In this document: one piece after another, positions 13,801 through 25,800 of the stretch
How the letters are laid out: each line of letters begins with the position of its first letter
How positions within the stretch are numbered: position 1 is the stretch's first letter
Origin: Pterobdella sp. o SKG-2022
Lineage: Eukaryota > Annelida > Clitellata > Hirudinida > Piscicolidae
Assembly (NCBI GenBank): GCA_964035795.1
Contig: OZ038320.1
Location: forward strand, 3,473,896 to 3,537,895
Direction of reading: 5' to 3'
DNA: 64,000 nt
Position numbers and translations under genes: made by a program
The notes under the pieces: model-generated
Seen by the model: the letters and a program-made list of their open reading frames with translations, nothing else
Database searches by the model: none
Told to the model about the DNA's origin: nothing

Positions 13801-16800
13801 CCTTGACCGATATATTGGTAGCATGCAAAACTTTTAAGATATCCTAAAGATCGATATTAACCTTTAAGCTTTCAGTATTACGATGCTTGCGACCTGGAAA
13901 ATTCATTAATACTGAAGTTTCGTTTTCCCAAAATTTACAACGTAGTTCTTTTTATTAATTTTTATGAATCATTTTCACTTTTAATTTTTCTTGCGCACGT
14001 GTCTTAAATTTAAAATATCGACATTTTTACTACAAAATTGCCAAAAAATGCTTCTACTACCGTCCACAAAAATTACTCAATTAGTCGCATTATGAATTAC
14101 TTAGCTTCTTTAGGCTCAATGGATTAAACATTAATAACAATTTCATCGCGTTATTAGCGTCATTACCTTTACTTACATTTATAATATCCTAATCCCGTAT
14201 AAGCTCTAATAACCCTAGCATTCACACCTACCTGCGCTGTACAGTGGGTTATGATGTGCATCGATTGGCCGCTTTTAGTGCCATTTTTCGCATTTGATTT
14301 TTGTTCACTATGTTTTTGTTGTGAAAAATTGCATTTAGAAAAAAAATCTTCAAAGTTCCAAGTTTTCCTCAACTTTTTTTAGCACTTTTAAAATATTTTA
14401 AAGAAAATTCAATAAACGTATATAATAAAGTATGGTATATACAGTAATTAGAAAGAAAATTTGATAAATTCGCCATGAAAAGAGTGATTCAATTAATAGA
14501 GCTTAAATTAAATTGCGTCAAGTTCAAAAGAAAACGACCTTTGGTGCCTTTAAATATCATTCATTATTACTACCTTTATATAAGTCGTGTCATTAATTTC
14601 ATCCAACATAGCCTACCTTAGCCACTGTAGCCTTCTACACATGTGTACGTTTTGCTGTTTTGTGTTGTTTCACTTGTTGTATCATTTTTTATTTTTATTA
14701 TGTTCTTTTATATTTTTTGTTTATTATTATTTTTAAAACTATTTTACACCAATAGTATTTTCATATTTTATTTATATTATGCATATCATATTCATAAATT
14801 TTCCAGTGAGCTTTATTGTACATTGAATTGAGTTAGGGTTTTATCGAAGGCTGGATTGAGTAAAATTTTCATTGGAATATTGAGTCGAAAAGATTCTAAA
14901 GTTTTTATTCTTAAACATTTCTAGTGTTTTAGTGTAAGTTTTGGGTGAAAAATCGAAAAAGTCTCAAAAAAAAACATTGAAAATAGCGTTGAAACAATGG
15001 TCCAAGTTTTTTTGAATTCGAGTTTGTTATCGAGTTTTTTGTCACGTCAAAACACACGTTGCCTTTTTTGGATTTTATTTTAAAATTAAGAACAATGATT
15101 TTATTCAACAAGACCAAAATATATTTTTTCGTCTTGGAAAAATTTTCGAAGTTTAATTGTTCTTTGTTTTCGCAAAATTAAAAACTCTCAAACTGCTTGC
15201 TGGAAAGTTTTGGGGCAGTAAAATATAATGGAAATTAAATTTGCGCAAAAATTATTTGTAAATTACACATAAATTTAATTTTTAGTCAAAGAAGAAGTTG
15301 AGAAAAGTCTTATGTTATTTGTGGAAAAAATAATTCGAAAATTAGAAAAGCTCGTTCAAGGGTATTCTGTAAGGCAAGAGAAATTTATTAATCTAAAAGA
15401 GAAGAATCGTAGGAAATGGAGTGAAATTGGCATGTCAAATGAAATTTTAGATTGAAAATTTCACACTGAAGTCATGCCAACTTTTAGAACTAAAATTTTG
15501 GAATTTTGTAAAGGAAATTTCGTTGAACTAAATTTGCTTTTATTGATGTTTTATATCTCAGTTTTATAGTTTGGGAAAAATTCAGAATATACATTGTGGA
15601 GTGATTAAAAATTCTCTCCATGCATCCGAAATCTCAAGGAGGCACGACCTAAAACGGCTGGGAATTGATACTTTTATCGAGGAACAATAAAAGTAATGAA
15701 AGAAGAAGGAAAATGCCACCTCCTCAAACTAAGCCGTTATATATGTAGGTTTTATATGGGCAATCAAGACAACATGCCTGTTAACGTTGCTAGGGTTACT
15801 GCCTAGTGAAATATTCATTTATAAATAGACATGTAAATTTTTTTATTCAACCTTTATATTGTGCCATTAATGGGGTGTGATTTGGTGGGTTGTAGTATGG
15901 AGGTGTATGGTTGTTTAATTTGGTGTGATGATTTGGTATGGTGTTGAGGGCTATTGTGTTTTGTGATGTGATGGGGCATAGTGAGGGGTTGTGTAATTCG
16001 ATTTGATGTGATGTTATGTGGTGTAGTTTGAAACGGTGTGATGTATTGTTGTGTGATATAATATGTATTGTGAGATGATAAGTGGCGATTAAATATTTAC
16101 TGGTGCCTTGGATATACTTTGCATCTTTTCGTTCGATACAAATACAAAAATTTTCAAAATTTTTTTAGAACCTCTAGTGACAGCTCTTATTGGAAAAAAC
16201 ATCTTGTGAAATATTCATATATTAATGAAGTTTATGCTGTAAGTTCCTTTTTAGTCGTCTTTTTCCATCTTCATTTAAGAAGTAACTTTTTCGTTTAGTG
16301 CTTTTTGAAGGTTTTAATTTTAGAATTCCAAATTTCGAAATGAATACGAATTTTTTTTTTCATGAATTTTGTTTGTGTTTTAAAACTTCATATAGAAACA
16401 ATAATCGAAAAACAAAGCCGTCTGTTAAAACTGGGATAGACTCAATCAAAACTGATAGGCAATATTTTATGAAATAAATTGAAATATTAAAGAGGAACCT
16501 CATATATCTTTCTCTTAAGTACTTCTTTTGTTTTCAAACATCAGAATAATACTGATAAATTTGGTAGTTTCAACCTTATCTTAAATCACTATAACCGCAT
16601 CACTTACTTCTTGGTTTTAAGCGAAATATCCGTTCATATATTAATTCAGCATCAAATTTATATGTATGTTTTAATTGAAAAAAAAAACTCTTTTATATAT
16701 TCATTTACATGTAACAAAATTTAAACAAATAGATATCTAAGCAGAGTTTAAACAAAAAGATATTTAAGCAAAATTTGAACGAATAGCTATTTGAACGAAA

Positions 16801-19800
16801 TTTACTTATACATATATTTCAATTTGAAATTTAATATAATTTAGAATTTTATAATCAAAAGTTCAAAGCATTCGCAAAGGCTCTTAAGGTTAAGCCCGTA
16901 AGACAGATTATTGAAACTAATGAGAATGAGAATTTAAATAAGATTAATTGCAACTTCATCGATCGTATTAAAGCGAGTATAGAATATAAATGTAGTTAAA
17001 GATTATTTTACTATGACCTTTGTAAGTTGATTTATTGAAGACTTCAGGGTCCGATGTTTGATGATGGCGTGTGTGAAATATGGTTGCGAAAGATTAATAA
17101 AGTATTTAAAATTAACTATTAAATTGAGATTTAGACCCAAGCCCCATGAAAAAAATCTCATTTCAGGTTTTTCAAATGAGGAAATTTATTTTTTTGCTAA
17201 AAATTTCTAAAGATTCCCTTGCAGTATTTCACGCAAGTATAAAAGTCTTTTATCCAGTCTTTTTTAATTTTCCATTCTGATAAATCCCCTAGCCTAAATT
17301 CCTATGAATAAAAAATATATAAACGTGCAAAATAGAGGTTTTTTATGCAAAATATATCATATAAAATATTTAAGAGTATGTATAAAAAATGGCTCAGATG
17401 AATGGATGGCTGTTTATGGCGCACAAGCCCCCTTAACTAAAGACCATTATCTTGTATATTAACAACCATCATTTGTCTTATGGTTAAGATTACGAGCTTG
17501 TTTGTAATGTGATAACCAGGTTCTATAATGAGCGATGATACTGGGTTGTTTTGGTGGGTTTTTATTTAAGGGTGTATTTTGATATTATGATTTGACAGTT
17601 TATTTTTTGTGAATTAATTTTAATGTTTTAAGTTGAAAAATTATAATTTTTTCGTTTAATTAGAATGTATTGTGGAAAAATTATGTTTGAATAAACTATA
17701 ATTCAAAAATAGAAATTAAAATTTCTGGAATCAAAAAATTTAATAACCAAAATTTTAAAAATTTAATTTAAAATTTAAATTTTGTAAGATGTCAAATGTA
17801 TTTTTCAAAAATTTTATTGAAGTTTTTCTTTTTTCAAATAAACTCATAACTTCTTTTCAAATCTTTCATAAACTGAAAAAAATTAAAAAGGGTTTATGAG
17901 AAAAGATTTTTTAACAATTAAAATAAAAACTTTGATATAATTGTTTCGAAATCTATTCATAACCACAAGATTTTTTCTCAACTCATAAACTTCCAGCTTC
18001 ATTTCCAAACTGTTTTGAACAAATTCAAACGCTCACCCAAAAAACCATGAAAAAATAACCAAAAAAAACCATGAAAATTTTGGATAAAAACGTGAATAAA
18101 AATTAAAAACAAGCATTAATTCTATATTTGATAAGTAGAAGGTGGCCATGTTACATAGCATGTGATCACAATTGAGATGCGACCACCTCAGGGATGGAAA
18201 GTCATTATAGCAAGTCGCTGCATGTTCAGACTTATTTTTCTGATCTATTTTTCCATGTTTTTGAGCGTTTTTTTGCTATTTTTAAATTTTTGAATGTGTT
18301 TTGATAGAGTTTCCAACTTAACTTTTTGTTATTTTACTTTGATTGTAAATTTTTTGTAATTTTTTATGATTTTGTTTATATCTTTTTAATTTCCAGCAGT
18401 TATTTTTGTTTTTTTATCATCTTTTAGTGCAGAAAATATTTCAATAACAAAGTTAATCGAATTTTTATATTTTTTCATGAAATTTTTTTATCAAATTTTG
18501 AATTAAATATTTAATATTCATCAATTTTTCAGCATTAATAAATAGAAAATATTTTTGAATAATTGATAATTATAGGCTAAAAATACGCCGTTATTTCGAG
18601 TGGAATGTTACCAGAAAGGAATATATTTATCCACAATAGCTGACATGAAATTTTTTTCTGCGTAATTACATTTTTAAAAAATAATTTGTAATGTTTTTTG
18701 CAAAAATATTTGAAGCAGCTAGCGAATTTAGCTTGAGTTTCAAATTGTACGCTACTGACATTGAAATTGTTTTCTTTTTTAATTTTTTTTGAAATTTTTT
18801 TTGAGTTTGTCATTTTTCAGTATACAAGATTAATAAAATTTTTTTTTGGAAAATTATATAAAGTTGAAAGCAAAGGCCGTTTTCCAATTAATGTGCAAGC
18901 ACATACCACGTGAAACAAAGCAGTTGAAATGAAACTAATTTAAACACAGAAAAAACTATTATTTGAAAAATGAATTTCACTAAGTACTGAGTGGAATTCC
19001 ATAAAAAAATCATTAACATTCAAGTGCAAGTAAATATCAAAGATGGGTAAACAGCAGTAGATGTGCTTCATCCATACGTAAGACACGCGTTTCAGCAAGA
19101 AATTACACTCAGGCTCCTATTTATTCAAGTGCTAAGCTTTCAAAAACAATATTCGAAAGAACTGAACAATTAGTCAAATATTTATATTTTGTTCTTTTGA
19201 ATTAGAAAAGCACTTTTAGAATTTTTATAAATAATTTATTAGGCTGGCTATAGCTAAAAGTGTTTTCTGTTTTTTTTTAAATTTAACTGTCATGTAAAAT
19301 TATTTACAGTATAAGTAATGGAAGTTTTTTTTTATAAATCTTAACATATTAGTAGTTGACTCAACTTTTCTGTCTAAATCAGTTAGTTTTCTCGAATAAT
19401 GCTTAATATGTTTGAAAGTATAACTTCAAATTGAAATAATAAAGCCACTAGCTGAATAATATTTTAATGCTTTGAATTTTTTTGTTCAATTAAAGATCAA
19501 AATTAAGCCCAATTTTAACGAATGACTCAGCGCTTCATGATTCGAACGAGAAAAAAAAATTTCTATGGTAATGAGCTCAAAAAAATAAAAGTTTTGAAAA
19601 TTCACTCTGAATTTCTTAAAATTCGAAATTTTTGAAGTTATATTTTAACTTTTTCATGAGAAATTGTATAACTTATTCATATGGGGAAAAAATTGTTTTT
19701 TATCATCATCATCATCGCTATCGTCATCCTTTTTTTATCCCTAACTTCACTACTACCAAAAATTGATGAATAATTGAACAAAGCACATAAACTTGAATCA

Positions 19801-22800
19801 AGTTGATCCAAAGCAAACACATGTTCGAATCAGAAGCGTGCAACATCAAACCACAATCACGTGCTATCTAGCGTAGGCCCAAATTGAATAATTTATTCAA
19901 ATCAAATTAAAGTTTCAATTAAAAAACTAGGCATATAATCAAGTTTGCGAGTCATTTTAATGCACAGTTGAGTTAGAAATGACACAGCAAAGTAAGGTAG
20001 CGACTTTGATTCTAGTTCTGCTGGCGTCTTAACATGCCAGTCGCGTAGCTCGTTTTAAATAAAGTCAACTTCACATTATATACATAGAGATTACTTTTAA
20101 ATGCATATTGACTTGACAAACAAACCAACCACACAGAATCTCAGCAACCTTGTCGTGTCCCATGAAACTGGACAAATACCCAATGGATATTCAGAGCTGT
20201 CCCATGATGTTTGAGAGTTGTGAGTTCCATGCTGTTTTCATCCTATTTGATTACTCTTCTATAATACTTGTCTATTTAATTTGTATTTAGATTAATTGAA
20301 TTTATTAAAAATTGCACTTTTTCATATCTAATTGGCCTTGTAGCCAATTTCAAACAATTTTTTTCTTACTTATATTTTTTAATAAAAAAACTTTTCAAAA
20401 CTATTTTTGCATCCTTAATTGTTACTATGAATAATTAACCATAATTTCAATTTCGCTCAACTCTATACAATCAAGTGAAGTCGAATAATTATTTGTTTCA
20501 ACTTGAATCTATTTGAGTTTGGTTTCATTAAGATTTTCAAATGTAAATCAGCTCATTTGGTTACATTGAAAGAAAATTAAATCAGTTCATAATTATGGAA
20601 TATGTTATGGAATAACCTAAATGAAGAGATATTTTCAAAACTACTAGGCGTGAAAATTTATAAAATCACTTATTAATAATATTTTTAACATTGGAGATTT
20701 TTTTTACCAAAAATATTTTTCTGAATATATTTTCTATTTTTTTGTTTAATAAAAATATAAATTTTATTTTTTTTATTTATTTATATTTTATTGTTTTTGT
20801 GTTTTCGAAATCATTCTGTTTATAGTTGACTTGATTGGAATTTAAGTTAATTGAACTCCTAGAGTTTATTGGATTTTTCCTCTTTTTTATTTTTTTTGAG
20901 TATTAATTCAACGAAAAAACGAAAGTTAAAATATTTTTTCTTTTTAAATCATTCTGTATTGTATTATAAGTATTATAAATTGGGAACTACGTTCCAGTTA
21001 ATGTAATCTATTAGATAACTTTTCTATCAAACATTCATTTTTAATGAGAGCTCTAATTGCGGAAAGCTCTGTAGTATTATAGGAAACTTTCAACAGTTTC
21101 AAATTTTAATTCACCCAATAACGAATTACAGTATTGAATTGTTTTTTACTGTTAGGTAACAAATAGTTATAAATTTTTAAATCAATATTAATTTTTTATA
21201 TAGTTTAGTTGTCGGCCCCTATAGCTCAATTGTTGAGCATTAGGCTATTTATCTAAAGTTACCGGGTTCATAATAAGCACTTTTATTACTGGAATAACGA
21301 TCTGTATCAGAAGTGCATAAAATAATTTTTGTGGGAAATTTTTCCAGCTCTATGAGATGAGCTGTAGGAAAGTAAAATTCATTTTGTGTTTGTTGCAAAC
21401 TTAGGTTTAAAGACTTGCGTGAACTCATACTGCGAGCTGAGTAGAATTTGTTTCATAAATTATAACATTCTAAAATTCATCTTTTTATGCTTCGATTTGA
21501 ATAGAAGTTGGTTTTATAAATGAGAATACTCTAAAACATAACATACATCACATTAAGATTAAAAATAGAATACGCTGCATTTACGGTTCCATATTGCCTT
21601 AAAGACCCATGTTTCATGGTCCTAGAGTATCTTCGATAAATGAATGTTCCTTATCTATGTAGAAACTTGTTCAACTTTGTTCTTTAGTGTGACTATAAAT
21701 AGATGCTATGTATATAGCGTGGTCAAATATTAACCTCAAGAATGCCGATTAAGAAACACCAGATGGCTATATGCTGCTTAATGATGAGGGTGGCTAGAGA
21801 AGACGGACTGGCTCAGTCTTGGAGAAAATATGTTCATTAAAACATCATTTTTATGTTTTTCTGAACCACTTTTTGTATTTAATAAAATTTAAGTAACTGC
21901 TATCTAATTATATAATGGTCTCAATTCCAAGAGAAGTATGCCCTATGTTGTGAGATTATATTGAAGTTCTCTTAATATCAAACTGAGTATTGAGACTTTT
22001 TATTTTGAAATTTGCAGTTTAGTGGGAATTTTATATTTTTAATTTAAGTTTTATTTTAAATTTTTTTATGTAGAGTTACTTTTCTGAAGAGATTATTTTA
22101 TATAAATTCATAATATATTTAGCTAAAAATCTTTTATTTAATTCAGGTTTTGCAGTTTTTATTATTCAATATGAAATAAAATATAAATTAATGTTTTTTG
22201 TAATATTTCTGAGGAAGTTTTCATTTATTTCAATTTTTGACGCAGTTCATTGTATACTCTTGAAATCCTTCAAGTTTTTTTTACAAATAGTTTCGAAAAA
22301 AACAAAAATTCATCTGGAAAAAGATTTTTTTGTATTGAAAATGAGAAAAATCAAATTATGCATATAGAAACCATAAAATTATTTGTGCTTTTTGGTGTGT
22401 GCCTAATAGGGATGCCTAGTTATGCTAACTTCCAAAGGCACCGACGTATTTAAAAGAGGAAAAATTTATATACAAAAAAAAAATTGAATTAAAATTATTT
22501 TAGGTAAAATAAAGTTTTTATTTTAGTTTTTGTAGAAGTTTTATAAATTTTTAATTATTTTCGGGTCCGATTCACAAGGGAGATATTTTTATGCGGGCCG
22601 ATATTGGAAAATGTTGTGAGAGTAAAACGTTAAATCGTTTGGAAGAAGTTCACACGAGTATTATGCAAAAGCTTTGAAAACATCCGAAATAACATTGAGA
22701 TTAGAGAGGATTATTTTAATTAAATTTTAAGAAAAAGTTTCAATTAAAATAATTCACAAACATTTTTATACAGATACTATATAAGCTGTCAAACTGCCGG

Positions 22801-25800
22801 CAAATTTTTTGTCAAAATAATACTGTTTACATCCCCAATATTAAATTTTTTGGTTTTTCACAAAACTAATCAATCATTTTTTTAGCTTGCAAGCCATTTT
22901 TCAAATTGTTCTTCACTGTGTTGTTCACTTGAAGTCTTTTGAAGCAAAATTAAAAAAAAATGATTTTTGGGGAAAAATAAGCTTGGGAACTTTTTAACTC
23001 AAAATTTATTTGAAAAAAACTTCACAAATCTTCAAATGTCTACTTAATTTTATATCTTACTCAAAATTATAATCTTTTACTTCAAGCACGTACAATGATC
23101 CAATTAAACTTTAATTTCAGTGAATTTTAAAATTTTCAAAGTCGGCTACACAATGGACACCTTATACTTCACTTGGATAGCGAATGCGGTTGACATTGAG
23201 GATAACGTTGAAATGCCACAGTTTAGTCTTAAAGGATATCACCAGAAAGATTGCTCACAAAACTACACTGGAGGTAATGTGGTTTCTTTCAGCACTCATT
23301 CAGTTTGCTATATGATGTCATTTTAGTATTATTTTATTTATATATTTATTTTTTTCAATACGGCGTCACACCTCAAATCAATTCGGTTCTGTTAATCGTA
23401 CAAAAGGTTATTTTATCGAGAAAATAATCAAAGATTTGCAGCGTAGGTTTGTAGCATGAACTAATAAGCTACAAAGCGCATGAACTGGTTGGCAACTTGT
23501 CGCTTGATTGATGCCTTATTGAATAGATAGTTGAAGATGAAGATCTCTTAAAAATTTGATAAATTTGATTGAAATAATGATAGTAGAAGGTAATCAATTT
23601 GACTTTGTAAAATGCAGAGAGACTTAATGATGAAGGATGTATAATTAGCTACACGAACGACGTTCAAACTGTACTATATGGCTTTATCACTCGTTGTCTC
23701 TCAGTTGAAATGCATACTAGTTCCTAGTTTCATTGGAATTATTTCTTTCCTGACTTTTTTTACCTTCTCGTCTAAACAAGATGTTTAAAATCTGTCTAAT
23801 TGCCAGATTGTTATTAAGATTAATGCTTTTAAAAAAATTACAAGTCTAAAAAGCGGAATTTTAGTTTGCTTTGGGGAAATACAACATCGAAAAAACATGA
23901 TATGCTGGATGTGAAATGGGAAAAAGTTATATACTGGTGTGATTTTGCTGTATGTCCTCGGGTTATACCACTCTTTTTGGTTTAACTTCCAGTTAATGCT
24001 TGAGTCACTCGTTTTGTTAAAAATATCCAGCGGAAATACAAACTGAATTTTTATATTATCATTATGCCTCTAAAATCAACTTTTTCCCCATAGTTTTGGA
24101 TTTATGCTACAAATGCTGGCTTTCAAAATGTTATTATACAACATAGCTTGGTGTGAAAAATTTTTTATGAGTTTTTTCTCGAACAAATGTTTCAATTCAG
24201 TTCTGATAATTTCTTCAATATAAAAATAAAATAATGCTTTTAGAAATATTTCAAATGCATTCTAGAATTTTTCATAGGCTAGTTTATGTTATCTCAAGCA
24301 AAATCTACAGACTTCAGTTGAATTTATATGAATTGCAATTTCATGATGGAGCGGGCTTTTTAAACAAACCTGCATGATGATAATTATTCATTGACATTAT
24401 TTTCAAATCCCTTTGAAAGAAAACTCAAACATCCATCAATAAATACGGGCAACAATGAAAGGAAAATCTTTGTGAAACCCTAGAAAGCTAGCAAACATTG
24501 CATGGCACAGTTCATAATTAATTCCATTCTGCTTTTTTCCAATATTTCACAAATGGCAAATAAGCAAAACATCTTGATTCAAGAATGAATTTTGATTTTT
24601 CTCTTCATTTCCAACTTGAGTATGAATTTTGAATTAATGGCGATGCCACGTTTAAAAGTGCATGCGTTGAAGCTATTCAAGTTTCTCTATCAGCCCAGTT
24701 ATCTCTCTGTATCTTGAATTTTTGAAGTAGGTATCGGCTCAGAAAGATGAACATTTTTTTTTGAAATACAGCATGAGTTTTCAGATCTACTTGAGCTTAC
24801 TTATTATTTATATTCATTACTAATTCCACATCAGCACGCACTGGAATCTATTTTTAATATGACATGCTCAGAAATTTATTATAGACAAAATATATTTATC
24901 TACTATTGGAAACTCTTTAAAAAAGTTTACATTTCATTTAAAGGATCATTTCCATGTTCTGAGATTCGCTTCATTTTACAAAGGGATGTGGGCTATTTCT
25001 TGATCCAAGTACGTTTCACACATTTGGTTTTAATAGGGTTTTGGGTGTTTCTTTGAATAAGATTTTGTGTTTCTTTTTCATTAAACAGGAAATACACTGG
25101 CATACATTTTTATGTTCAATTACAATGAATTTTTCCATAAAATGTTGATCTATTTCTTCATGGGCAGCTTTTATTTAATACTGTGTGCTATAAAATTGAA
25201 AACTAAGAATAAAGGTCATAGTTTTAACTTTTAATGACAAACTAAATTATAATATTTCAATAATTCAAAATAGCATTACAATAATGAATTAATAATTTCT
25301 TAATTTCAAAAATTGCAATTTTTTTTCATCAAAATATGACTGAGATTATAAAAACCTTCTCCAGCCTAGCTCACATCAACCATCAGGTATATATTCCGAG
25401 CATGCTCATAGTCATCTTGTCGTGGGTGTCATTCTGGATCAACGTCGACGCGTCTCCAGCCCGCGTCTCCATCGGACTTCTCACCGTTCTCACCAGCACC
25501 ACCCAGAGCAGTCAAAGCACCGCAACACTTCCGAGAGTGTCTTACATCAAAGCTATCGATGTGTGGATGTCAGTATGTCTGTTGTTCGTTTTCACGGCTC
25601 TCCTAGAGTATGCTGCAGTCAACGTCTTGTCGCGTAAAAAAGGGGCTAGAATTATAAATCCTAGTGGGGTGAGCGTACCCGCTCCCATCTCACCAACTTC
25701 CCACACGGCAGACGGACTTACTGCCGTAGCTCAAGCCGGTAAGCTCCATGTTTTAATCTCTGAATTATATATTTGCATGTGTAGGTGGTATCAATGTTTG

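Noticed and set aside
23121..23141. Acceptor at 23120 for channel exon E
   Set aside because: It fits the phase, but would insert residues inside the invariant ES-FGYTM segment; the AG at 23141 restores the family sequence exactly.
25422..25637. 71-codon ORF inside channel exon G
   Set aside because: It is a frame shadow of M1-M3.
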